Of a stretch of DNA of 64,000 nt, positions 45,686 through 53,293 are shown one piece after another. The stretch is from NCBI GenBank assembly GCA_934096605.1, contig CAKOMI010000001.1, positions 1-64,000 of the forward strand, read 5' to 3'. The notes below the pieces were generated by a model. It was not told the origin of the DNA and made no database searches. It saw nothing but the letters and a program-made list of their open reading frames with translations. Numbering within the stretch: the first letter of the stretch is position 1; every line of letters starts with the position of its first letter. Made by a program: the position numbers and the translations under genes. The stretch is from an uncultured Bacilli bacterium. GTDB lineage: Bacteria; Bacillota_I; Bacilli_A; RF39; UBA660.

Positions 45686-46492
45686 ATGATAATTGATAAT
45701 AAGCTTTTAGAAAATGATATTATTAAATCTTTTATGAAAAAATATAAAATTCCAAAAGAATTAAGTATTAAAATCATAATTACTGATGATATGGAAAAAG
45801 AGTATAAGCATCAATTGAATAAATTTAATAAAAGGTATGATTACATTAGCCCGATTGATTATAATGGTATTACTTGTGTTCCAAATAGTATCGATGAAGA
45901 AACTATAATTTTAATAAATTATGATAGAGTTAAAGATATAAAGTCTAATAATGCTGAAGTAATTTGTACAATTTTTCATGAATTGATTCATGCAAAGGAT
46001 TATTATTTTTATTATAAAAATTATTGCAACGGATTATATGATTCTTCAAAGAATAGAGATAGTCAATATGGATTTATGAATTGGTCAGAATTTAATGCTA
46101 AAAAAATATCTTATCTTGAGTATTGTAAATTATTGCATAGTGAAAAGCTTTATAAAGACGAAGAATTAGAAAATATAAAGAGAAATGAATGGCCAATTAA
46201 AAACAAAGAAATAGTAGACATTTTAAATAATAAAGATTCAGATATGGAATATATTATATATAATTTAATGCTTTATTTAGGGCGTTATTCCATATGGGAA
46301 GAATTATTTTTTGGAGAATTTAATAATGGTAATAAATTTCCAGAAGAACTAAATATGTATAAACCAGTAATAGATGAATTATATAAAGTTTTAAAAAATA
46401 ATGCTGGTAAAATAGAAGATTATATAGAAATTAAAAAATTAATAAATTATTTTAAAGGTGCGTGGGTAAACATAATGCGTGATAGAAGTTAA
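45686..46492 (+). CDS. Zinc metallopeptidase-like protein (HELIH), unknown role
   Basis: The 268-residue soluble protein contains VICTIFHELIHAKDYYFYYK (about residues 91-110), where HExxH is the zinc and catalytic motif, and MNWSEFNAKKISYLEY (about 131-146), where the Glu may be the third ligand. No secretion signal is seen. Such stand-alone HExxH proteins often occur in mobile regions. AAGGAGG precedes ATG 45686. It stands alone between the SEC-C tail and the metG leader, and it is AT-richer than the core genes. Confidence 0.65.
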   Translation: MIIDNKLLENDIIKSFMKKYKIPKELSIKIIITDDMEKEYKHQLNKFNKRYDYISPIDYNGITCVPNSIDEETIILINYDRVKDIKSNNAEVICTIFHELIHAKDYYFYYKNYCNGLYDSSKNRDSQYGFMNWSEFNAKKISYLEYCKLLHSEKLYKDEELENIKRNEWPIKNKEIVDILNNKDSDMEYIIYNLMLYLGRYSIWEELFFGEFNNGNKFPEELNMYKPVIDELYKVLKNNAGKIEDYIEIKKLINYFKGAWVNIMRDRS

Positions 46493-46610
46493 AATAAATC
46501 TTTTATTTTAGATAAGTTTTAGATAAGTATTTCAAAGTATTGAAAGTGCTTCAATCCCTTATAAAATAAGGTTAAAATGCTTATAAAATTAGATAAGCTT
46601 TTTGTGGGAT

Positions 46611-46639
46611 TTGCCAAATTACAAGAAAAGTGCTATAAT
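46611..46639 (+). promoter_or_regulatory. Promoter of the metG T-box transcript
   Basis: TTGCCA (46611-46616) and TATAAT (46634-46639) are separated by 17 bp, with an extended TG at 46631-46632. Confidence 0.75.
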
Positions 46640-46645
46640 TTACTC

Positions 46646-46931
46646 ATTCACAAAGCCATTGCGAGGAAGAGTAAAAAAATATAAAGCATTTTAGAGAACT
46701 CTGTTAGGTGAAAAAGAGGATGTAAGTATTTTTTGAACATGGCCCTCAAGGCGAATGACTGAAATACTCTTAGTAGGTCATTACGGGGATGCCCGTTATA
46801 GCAGATACCTATAACTATGCAAAAGACATAAGTAGGTTAGTGAGTTTAATACAGTAATGTATTAATAAATAAGAGTGGTAACGTGAATATATTCACCTCT
46901 TAGAGACTTAGTGTTTCTAAGAGGTTTTTTG
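46646..46931 (+). ncRNA. T-box leader of metG
   Basis: The leader of about 285 bases has the T-box elements in order: the stem I entry GCGAGGAAGAGTA (near 46660), AGAGAACTCTGTTAGGTG (near 46693), a candidate specifier AUG in GAACATGG (near 46735), and the T-box sequence AGAGTGGTAACGTG (near 46872). The terminator CCTCTTAGA/TCTAAGAGG (46896-46924) ends in Ts. Uncharged tRNA-Met should stabilise the antiterminator and permit metG expression. The T-box departs from the canonical AGGGUGGNACCGCG but keeps the UGG core. Confidence 0.8.
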
Positions 46932-46953
46932 TTTAAAGAAAGAGGGAGATAAT

Positions 46954-48585
46954 ATGAATATTATAATTGGAATTAGTTGGCCTTTTGCAAATGGGGAACT
47001 CCATATAGGTCATGCAGCAAGTAGTTTACCAGGAGATGTTATAGCTAGATACCATAGACTTAAAGGAGATAAAGTTATATTAGTATCTGGTACTGATTGT
47101 CATGGTACACCGACTGAAGTAAAAGCATTGCAAGAAAATAAAAGTCCAAAAGAAATAGTAGATGATTGCCATGTTTCATTTTCTAAAGATTTTAAAGACT
47201 TTGGTATAAGTTTTGACTTATACAATAGAACAGATGATCCTTATCATAAAGAGTTTGTTCGGGAACAATTTGTTAAATACTACAACAATGGTTATTTAGA
47301 AGAAAAGGAGGAAGAACAATTATATTGTGATCACTGCAAATTATTTTTAACAGATCGTTACATTATTGGTATTTGTCCTAAATGTGGATCTGAAATAAAA
47401 GGTGATGAATGTGAAAAATGTGGAAGTTTACTTACAATCGATGAAGTAAAAGAAACTAAATGTGCTATATGTGGTAATAAGGCATCATATAAGAAAAATA
47501 GAAATTTATATTTTAAACTTTCAATCTTTCAAGACAATATAAAAGAATTATTAGACTCTAAAAGAAATGATTGGAGAGAAAATGCTGTTAATTTTACTGA
47601 AAGATATCTTAAAGAAGGAATACCAGATAGATGTGCATCTCGTACTTTAAACTATGGTATTGATATTCCAATAGATGGATTTAAAGATAAAAAGCTATAT
47701 GGTTGGTTTGAAAATGTATGGGGATATGTAACTGCTAGTAAAAAATATGCTGAAGAAAATAAATTAAATTGGGAAGATTTTTGGAAAGGGAATAATAGCA
47801 AAATATATTTAGTTCATGCAAAAGATAATATTCCATTTCATACAGTTATATTTCCATCATTATTACTAGCAACCAATGATAATTATAGATTGCCTGATAA
47901 AATAGTGTCAGATGAATATATAACTATTGAAGGAGAAAAATTATCCAAGAGCAAAGGTAACTATATTACATTAAGACATTTATTAGATAATTATCCAGTA
48001 GATGCTATTAGATATTATTTTAGTATTTATAATCCTGAAACAAGAGATTTCAATTTCACTTATGAAGGTTTTATCAATTCTATTAATGGAGAATTACTTG
48101 GTAAATGGGGTAACTTTGTTAATAGAACATTGCAATTTATTAATAAATCATTTTATGGTAATTTAAGCAGTAGTAATATTGATTCAACAATTGAAGCAAA
48201 GTTAAAAGATTTATATATTAATATTGGTAATGATATTGATAATGGAGATACAAAAGAAGGCTTATCAAAAATATTTGATTTTATAAACTATTCAAATAAG
48301 TATTTTGATGAAAATGAACCATGGAAATTAGCTAAAGAAGATGTAATCAAATGTGAAGATATTTTATATAATTGTTGTAATATTATATTTAATATAAATA
48401 ATTTACTTAAACCATACTTTGTAGAAACAACAAAAAAGGTAGAAGAATATTTAAATAGCAATATTAGCAGCTGGAATTATCAAAAATTAGAAAAGGTTGA
48501 ATTATCAGAAGAAATAAAACCATTATTTATCAGATATGATAAAAAAGTAATTGTTCAAGAAAGAGAATTTCTAAATAAAAATTAA
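46954..48585 (+). CDS. metG: Methionyl-tRNA synthetase, short form, island-encoded
   Basis: The 543-residue protein has the class I motifs HIGHA (about residue 17) and KLSKSKG (about 326), and two zinc knuckles with eight cysteines (about 125-175: CDHCKLF, CPKCGSE, CEKCGSL, CAICGNK), the E. coli/archaeal pattern. It lacks the C-terminal EMAP/Trbp111 tRNA-binding domain common in Bacilli. Its own T-box regulates it. Because it lies in the patchwork island, it may be a second, horizontally gained MetRS; whether another metG exists cannot be seen here. Confidence 0.9.
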   Translation: MNIIIGISWPFANGELHIGHAASSLPGDVIARYHRLKGDKVILVSGTDCHGTPTEVKALQENKSPKEIVDDCHVSFSKDFKDFGISFDLYNRTDDPYHKEFVREQFVKYYNNGYLEEKEEEQLYCDHCKLFLTDRYIIGICPKCGSEIKGDECEKCGSLLTIDEVKETKCAICGNKASYKKNRNLYFKLSIFQDNIKELLDSKRNDWRENAVNFTERYLKEGIPDRCASRTLNYGIDIPIDGFKDKKLYGWFENVWGYVTASKKYAEENKLNWEDFWKGNNSKIYLVHAKDNIPFHTVIFPSLLLATNDNYRLPDKIVSDEYITIEGEKLSKSKGNYITLRHLLDNYPVDAIRYYFSIYNPETRDFNFTYEGFINSINGELLGKWGNFVNRTLQFINKSFYGNLSSSNIDSTIEAKLKDLYINIGNDIDNGDTKEGLSKIFDFINYSNKYFDENEPWKLAKEDVIKCEDILYNCCNIIFNINNLLKPYFVETTKKVEEYLNSNISSWNYQKLEKVELSEEIKPLFIRYDKKVIVQEREFLNKN

Positions 48586-48619
48586 GATTATTTAAAAATT
48601 GTAAAAAATTAAAATCAAT

Positions 48620-48730
48620 TTATTTTAGATAAGTTATGCTAGGTTTGCCTGGTGCTCCGGAGTGCTCTGGGGTGCAACCAAGTGCCGAATTAACGAGCCA
48701 AGTGCTCCAAAAAGCTCCCAAAATTCCTAA
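48620..48730. other. GC-rich spacer with repeated GTGCTCC words
   Basis: The stretch contains GTGCTCC and close variants several times (near 48650, 48662, 48671 and 48701), and is clearly richer in G and C than the neighbouring genes. The minus strand reads FWELFGALGSLIRHLVAPQS in an open frame of about 30 codons, which resembles integrase C-terminal extensions but is too short to name. It probably belongs to an old mobile-element end. Confidence 0.35.
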
Positions 48731-48784
48731 TGCCAAAAGCTGTGTGGGAGTGGACGATGGTATGAACAATGTTGTGGTAAATAA
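48731..48784 (+). pseudogene. Orphan SEC-C gene tail (copy B)
   Basis: After TAA at 48728 the frame reads CQKLCGSGRWYEQCCGK and TAA, the same SEC-C motif as copy A; the DNA is about 70% alike over 50 bases. As with copy A, a terminator follows at once and no gene body precedes it. Confidence 0.6.
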
Positions 48785-48826
48785 CTCGCACACCCCAATA
48801 AAATAAGGGGAAAAGCGAGTTTTTCT
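48783..48826 (+). terminator. Terminator of SEC-C tail B
   Basis: AACTCGC and GCGAGTT, with an inner CCCC/GGGG pairing, are followed by Ts. Confidence 0.75.
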
Positions 48827-48957
48827 TTTTTACTAAAAATACCTCCAAAATAAGGGTTGGAGCCACTTTGGAGCCATTTTGATTTAAATATTGGACTATA
48901 CAAGTAAAATTTATTAGGGTTTCATGGTATAATTATGTATGAAAGTTGGTGATTAAA

Positions 48958-49434
48958 TTGAATTATGAAATAATTGATGTAAAACAAGAGGAAAAAGAAA
49001 AGTTATATAAATTATTACAGTATGCTTTATATGATGGTTCGCAATATATTGATAATGACATAAATGAAGATTGTATATTTGAATATAGATGGTTTGATAA
49101 TTATTTTACCGATAATGATCGAGATGCATATTTTATTAAAAGTGGAAATGCCTATGTAGGAATGGTTATGGTAAACGAGAATTTGAAATTTAATAAAGAC
49201 GGTAAATGCATTGCCGAGTTCCTAATAATGCCAAGATTCAGAAGAAATCATATTGGTAAAAAGGTTGCATATGAAATATTTGAAAAATTTAAGGGCAATT
49301 GGGAAGTTCAATCGATGGAGAATAATCCTATTGCGCATTCATTTTGGAAGAATATTATATCAGAATATACAAATGGTAATTATATAACTAAAAATGATGG
49401 AATAGGGGATGTATTCATTTTTAATAATAAATAG
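48958..49434 (+). CDS. GNAT-family acetyltransferase
   Basis: The 158-residue protein has the GNAT core, with the acetyl-CoA loop FLIMPRFRRNHIGKKVAYEIFEKF (R/Q-x-x-G-x-G/A type, about residues 82-105) and HSFWKNIISEYT near the end. TTG 48958 was chosen because GGTGATTAAA is spaced from it as in other genes here; GTG 48946 lies within the ribosome site. TGGTATAAT upstream is an extended -10. Substrate is unknown. Confidence 0.75.
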   Translation: MNYEIIDVKQEEKEKLYKLLQYALYDGSQYIDNDINEDCIFEYRWFDNYFTDNDRDAYFIKSGNAYVGMVMVNENLKFNKDGKCIAEFLIMPRFRRNHIGKKVAYEIFEKFKGNWEVQSMENNPIAHSFWKNIISEYTNGNYITKNDGIGDVFIFNNK

Positions 49435-49446
49435 AGGTGTTAATTT

Positions 49447-49929
49447 ATGCAAATAGTAGAATATGAAAATAAGTATTTAGAAGATGTCAAAGACTTATTA
49501 GTAGAACTTGAAGAGTATATTGTATCAATAGATAAAGATCATTTGGATCAAGTTCATCCTGAATATAGGGAAAAAATGGCAGTTTTAGATTTAGAAAAAG
49601 TTAATAAGAACAAGGGTAAATGTTATTTGGCATTAGAAAATAATAAAGCAATTGGCTTAATCATGGGTTGCATATTCCCATATGATGAATATGATTATCT
49701 AGACTATAAATGTCCAAAAAGAGGAGAAATTACAGAATTAATCGTTACAAATAAAATTAGAAGTAAAGGCATAGGTCAAGAACTAATAAATAAAATGGAA
49801 GAATACTTTAAATCCGTTGGATGTGAATATGTAATAGTTGATGTATTCGCCTACAATGATATTGGTAAAAATTTTTATACTAAAAAAGATTATCATGCAA
49901 GAATGGAAACAATGATAAAGAAAATATAG
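49447..49929 (+). CDS. GNAT-family acetyltransferase
   Basis: The 160-residue protein shows GEITELIVTNKIRSKGIGQELINKMEEYF (about residues 98-126), with the RSKGIG acetyl-CoA loop, and CEYVIVDVFAYNDIGKNFYTKKDY at the end. It follows the previous GNAT gene by 12 bases, and the ASCH gene follows, so three small genes form one transcript. Substrate is unknown. Confidence 0.8.
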   Translation: MQIVEYENKYLEDVKDLLVELEEYIVSIDKDHLDQVHPEYREKMAVLDLEKVNKNKGKCYLALENNKAIGLIMGCIFPYDEYDYLDYKCPKRGEITELIVTNKIRSKGIGQELINKMEEYFKSVGCEYVIVDVFAYNDIGKNFYTKKDYHARMETMIKKI

Positions 49930-49946
49930 TAAGGGAAGTAAACAAT

Positions 49947-50282
49947 ATGAAACATGAAATGAAATTAAACAATGGATCATTTGAACGAATAAAAAATGGA
50001 ACAAAGACTATAGAATTAAGATTAAATGATGAAAAAAGACAATTGCTAAAAATTAAGGATTTAATAGAATTTACTAATAGAACTAACAGCGAAAAAATGT
50101 TAGTTGAAATCGCAAACTTATATCATTATCCATCATTCGAAGAATTATATAAACATTTTGATAAGGTAGCAATGGGATATGATGAAGATGATATAGCTGA
50201 TCCGAAAGATATGGAAGAATATTATTTGCCAGAAGAACAATCTAAATATGGTGTACTAGGTATTAAAATTAAAAAAATGTAA
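49947..50282 (+). CDS. ASCH/PUA-like domain protein
   Basis: The 111-residue protein has the ASCH pattern: LNNGSFERIKNGTKTIELRLNDEKR near the start, the KxGxKxxExR motif, DLIEFTNRTN, and ILGIKIKK-like GVLGIKIKKM at the end. ASCH domains bind RNA and some hydrolyse modified cytidines. It is the last gene of the three-gene unit, and a terminator follows. Confidence 0.75.
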   Translation: MKHEMKLNNGSFERIKNGTKTIELRLNDEKRQLLKIKDLIEFTNRTNSEKMLVEIANLYHYPSFEELYKHFDKVAMGYDEDDIADPKDMEEYYLPEEQSKYGVLGIKIKKM

Positions 50283-50340
50283 TTTTATTATTAAAATATG
50301 CCAAGTTGGGTGTAGGCAAAAATATAATAAGAAATTAAAA

Positions 50341-50375
50341 AAGGCTTAGTAAAATAAGGGAAAACTAAGTCTTTT
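50341..50375 (+). terminator. Terminator of the GNAT-GNAT-ASCH unit
   Basis: AAGGCTTAGT and ACTAAGTCTT form a ten-pair stem followed by Ts. The loop contains AAAATAAGGG, also seen in the terminator loop at 48803. Confidence 0.7.
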
Positions 50376-50432
50376 CGTTTTATTAAAAACAATGATTTTA
50401 TATTCTGGAGCCACTTGTAGAGTCATATTAAC

Positions 50433-50467
50433 AAAAAAGAGCTAGTGTTCCACAGTGCTTCTAGCTC
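50433..50467 (-). terminator. Terminator of the integrase remnant
   Basis: On the minus strand GAGCTAG and CTAGCTC flank a 15-base loop and are followed by six Ts. The stem holds the stop codon of the integrase tail. Confidence 0.7.
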
Positions 50468-50630
50468 GATTGATCATATTAATTACTTCAGAAGATGTTA
50501 TATTAAATAAGTGAAAATAAGTGTTTAATGTTTCACTTGAATTAGAATGCCCAAGATATTTAGAAACCATAGTATCAGGAGCTTCATTATTAAATAAGAA
50601 AGAAGCACAGCTATGTCTAAAATCACTATG
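50442..50630 (-). pseudogene. C-terminal fragment of a tyrosine integrase
   Basis: The minus strand reads HSDFRHSCASFLFNNEAPDT, then MVSKYLGHSNSSETLNTYFH and on to RARSTVEH before TAG. HxxR, the LGH box and the Tyr nucleophile in NTY are the C-terminal catalytic motifs of phage and ICE integrases. A TAA directly precedes HSDF, so all N-terminal parts are missing. The CYTH gene ends immediately upstream on the same strand, which places a recombination junction at about 50631-50634. Confidence 0.85.
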
Positions 50631-50633
50631 TTA

Positions 50634-51203
50634 CTAAATACAGTTATTTTTTTCCATTACAAGTTGTGGATATCCTGCAAATATTTGATTTCCAACTTTA
50701 ATGCCTAATTCTTCTATAGTATCCATAATATATTTCATACTCTCATCTTCGTTATCATATAAATTTGTTTTGAATTCTAATTCTATGAAGTCTCCTAAGT
50801 TTTCTATGGAATCAATTGATATAATAATATTATTATATTCAAATGAATTTCTTGTTTTTTCAACAACTATTATTTGCTTAAAATCTAAGGCATTTAACAT
50901 TTCAAGCATTCCGTTATAGTCATCAATTCCAACTTCAATTTCTTTACAGGAAATTTTATTATTACCATCATGATTACCCCAGTTTTTGTAATTAATGGTT
51001 TTTTCTTCCTTTGTATCTCTTACTCTAAGCCATTCTGAAATAGGTTTTTTTTCAAGGAAATTTTCGTGTGCTGGTGTATAGTATATATCTTTTTGATAAT
51101 TGTTTTCTTCGGTTGTTTGACCTAATTTTTTTAATTTTGATAATGTTTCTTTTTTATTATACAAAGGAAATTTTGCTTCAATTTCAATTCTTTTTCTTTC
51201 CAT
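50634..51203 (-). CDS. CYTH-domain protein (CyaB/thiamine-triphosphatase type)
   Basis: The 189-residue protein starts MERKRIEIEAKFPLYNKKET, with the ExExK motif of CYTH enzymes, and has WLRVRDT, SCKEIEVGI, VVEKTRNSFEY and FIELEFKT, the alternating charged strands of the triphosphate tunnel. Members are class IV adenylate cyclases or triphosphatases; the substrate cannot be told. GGAGG is well placed before ATG at 51203. It is divergent from the 51335 gene and abuts an integrase fragment. Confidence 0.82.
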   Translation of the reverse strand: MERKRIEIEAKFPLYNKKETLSKLKKLGQTTEENNYQKDIYYTPAHENFLEKKPISEWLRVRDTKEEKTINYKNWGNHDGNNKISCKEIEVGIDDYNGMLEMLNALDFKQIIVVEKTRNSFEYNNIIISIDSIENLGDFIELEFKTNLYDNEDESMKYIMDTIEELGIKVGNQIFAGYPQLVMEKNNCI

Positions 51204-51334
51204 CTCATACCTCCATAAGAATTATATAATATATTAATTTTTTATGTCAATTAACTAATTTAGTTGATTTTCTAAATTTCTTGTATTATTCATACAATGT
51301 GTTATAATAATTGATACAAGGAAAGAGGAAAATT

Positions 51335-51919
51335 ATGGCTTTAATGGAAAAAAATAAGTATTATAAAATGAGTTTGTGTTTAATTCCTGATGATGAGGTA
51401 GCAATACAAGGCGATAAGTTTCATAAATATTATTCATCTGTTGATGGCATTTTTACACCAAATGAAAAGTTTTTTGTGCAAGATAGTATTATTGTTAAAA
51501 GAGAAGGGGCTAAGCATCATGTTACTGCAGTAGGAACGGATATTGATATTCCGTGTGTTATTTTAGAGATTGAAAATGTTTTGAATAGAAATGAATATGA
51601 TAGTAATGCTAATATCGTTAAGTATTCATCTTTAGTTGAGGGTAAAACAGATAGAATGCTAGTTGCTTTTGCTGTTAGTAAAATAGGAGATGTGCCATTG
51701 ATGGAACATGAAGAAGAATTTATTCTTAGAGAAGCTAGTGAAGAAGAGGTAGATAATCAAATTAAAAGTGTTCTTTATTATAATTTTGGGGAAGAATTGC
51801 AAACATTAATTGATGGCTCTAGAGCTAAAGAGGTTAGAGCTTTAAGAACTTATAAAAATAATTTGAAAAATGAGAAAAGAAATAGAATGACAAGAACAAT
51901 TAAAAAAATCTTGCCTTAA
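51335..51919 (+). CDS. Hypothetical soluble protein (194 aa)
   Basis: No family is recognised. The protein is acidic in the middle, has one Cys pair (C10 and C69, by rough count) and ends in a basic helix (NLKNEKRNRMTRTIKKILP). No membrane segment is seen. ATG 51335 follows AAGAGG; the ATG-like start at 51311 lies near the extended -10 TGTTATAAT (51300-51308). It precedes the compact T-box. Confidence 0.6.
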   Translation: MALMEKNKYYKMSLCLIPDDEVAIQGDKFHKYYSSVDGIFTPNEKFFVQDSIIVKREGAKHHVTAVGTDIDIPCVILEIENVLNRNEYDSNANIVKYSSLVEGKTDRMLVAFAVSKIGDVPLMEHEEEFILREASEEEVDNQIKSVLYYNFGEELQTLIDGSRAKEVRALRTYKNNLKNEKRNRMTRTIKKILP

Positions 51920-51931
51920 TAATAAATTTTT

Positions 51932-51940
51932 TGATACAAT
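51932..51940 (+). promoter_or_regulatory. Extended -10 promoter of the tyrS-operon leader
   Basis: TGATACAAT at 51932-51940 is an extended -10. It puts the start of the T-box transcript near 51947. Confidence 0.55.
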
Positions 51941-51944
51941 GATT

Positions 51945-52082
51945 ATGTTGATGATGATGCTGCCTTACAACCAGTGGAGTCAAAGCGTAAGATATACGTT
52001 ACATTCAAAATAAAGATAGTTAGATTCTATGAATTAGGGTGGTACCACGGCATATTCGTCCCTACTGATGGAATCTTTTTTT
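51945..52082 (+). ncRNA. Compact T-box leader (tyrosine specifier candidate)
   Basis: The T-box AGGGTGGTACCACGG (near 52036) and its partner CGTCCCT are canonical. A terminator stem AGATTCTAT/ATGGAATCT with seven Ts ends near 52082. The region between promoter and T-box is only about 90 bases. It offers a small hairpin CTG-CCTTACAAC-CAG, whose loop holds UAC (Tyr), and a second hairpin GCGTA/TACGT. The usual long stem I with its distal loops appears to be missing. The operon contains tyrS, in line with a Tyr specifier. Confidence 0.7.
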
Positions 52083-52096
52083 GTTAGGAGGAAATG

Positions 52097-53293
52097 ATGG
52101 ATAATTTAAAAAGAAAATATGCTCGCTTTTTACTAGAATATTGTTTACAATTAAAAAATGATGATAAAGTATTTATTATTGGTTCTAAAGAGATTATAGA
52201 TTTTATTGATATTTTAATAGATGAAGCAAGTAATATGCATTTAATCGTAAAAACTTATATTAATGATTATCAAAGGCAAAGAGAACTATTAATGAGTAAA
52301 GATTATGAGTATTTAATTAAAGATGAAAATTTTGATAAAACAATTTATAATGAATTAGCAAAATCTGGTTATGCTTTTTTAAGTCTTTCTTCGCCAATGC
52401 CTGATTATTTTTCTGGGATTGATGATGCCTTATTAAGTTGTGTTAATGCGTATCAACAAAGCAGTATTAGTTTGTACAGGCGTATGCAACTTGATGGTTC
52501 TTTAAAGTGGAATATTAGTGCGGTTCCAAATCCTTATTGGGCAAAAAGTCTTAATATTACAGTAGATGAGTTATGGAATATGCTATTTTCTATATGTGGC
52601 ATAACAAGAGAAAGTGATTCAGCATCTATCTGGAATGATAAATTGAAAAAACTTAATCAAAGAAAAGATTACTTAAATAGTTTAGATATTTCACACTTAC
52701 ATTATACGAATAGTTTAGGAACTGATTTATTCATATATTTACCAGAAGATTATTTGTTTTGTGCAGCTGATGAAGGCAATTTAGTTAACTTGCCAACTGA
52801 AGAGGTTTTTTCAAGTCCACTTGCTTTTTTAACAAAGGGAATTGTGTATGCTTCTAAGCCGCTTATTTATAACGGGATTACGATTAGTGATTTTTATTTA
52901 GAGTTTTCTGAAGGCCAAGTTATTAATTACGGGGCAAAAGAAGGACTTGCTACTTTAAAAGGTATTTTAGATACTGATGAAGGTAGTAAATATTTAGGTG
53001 AGGTAGCCTTAGTTGATAATACGTCTTCTATTGCTAAAATGAACTTTTTATTTAAGAATACTCTTCTAGATGAAAACTCAAGTTGCCACTTAGCTTTAGG
53101 GGATGGATTCATGGAATGCCGTAAAAATGGGTATTCTATGAGTGAAGAAGAATTACATAAAAGTGTTAATCATTCTATAAATCATGTTGACTTTTTTATC
53201 GGGACTAATGATTTAAATATTACAGCAACCTTAAGAAATAAAAAAGAAATTGTTATAATGGAAAATGGATTATTTAAAGGAGAGATGAGATAA
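52097..53293 (+). CDS. M29-family metal-dependent aminopeptidase
   Basis: The 398-residue protein begins MDNLKRKYARFLLEYCLQLK and has the M29 (AmpS/thermophilic aminopeptidase) layout. The metal-site region includes LEFSEGQVINYGAKEG (about 273), YLGEVALVD (Glu ligand), CHLALGDGF, HSINHVDFFIG and the final MENGLFKGEM. It releases N-terminal residues from peptides. ATG 52097 suits AGGAGG (52086-52091) better than ATG 52094. It heads a T-box operon with tyrS, overlapping it by one base. Confidence 0.85.
   Translation: MDNLKRKYARFLLEYCLQLKNDDKVFIIGSKEIIDFIDILIDEASNMHLIVKTYINDYQRQRELLMSKDYEYLIKDENFDKTIYNELAKSGYAFLSLSSPMPDYFSGIDDALLSCVNAYQQSSISLYRRMQLDGSLKWNISAVPNPYWAKSLNITVDELWNMLFSICGITRESDSASIWNDKLKKLNQRKDYLNSLDISHLHYTNSLGTDLFIYLPEDYLFCAADEGNLVNLPTEEVFSSPLAFLTKGIVYASKPLIYNGITISDFYLEFSEGQVINYGAKEGLATLKGILDTDEGSKYLGEVALVDNTSSIAKMNFLFKNTLLDENSSCHLALGDGFMECRKNGYSMSEEELHKSVNHSINHVDFFIGTNDLNITATLRNKKEIVIMENGLFKGEMR

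Noticed and set aside
45524..48790. Attachment-site direct repeats read purely as DNA
   Set aside because: The repeated stretch is better explained as coding for the same SEC-C motif, since differences keep the residues. A recombination role is still possible, but the identity (about 70%) is too low for a recent att pair.
50281..50340. A third SEC-C-like tail before the terminator at 50341
   Set aside because: The sequence resembles the other unit ends in spacing, but no CGSG or CCGK motif is encoded in any frame.
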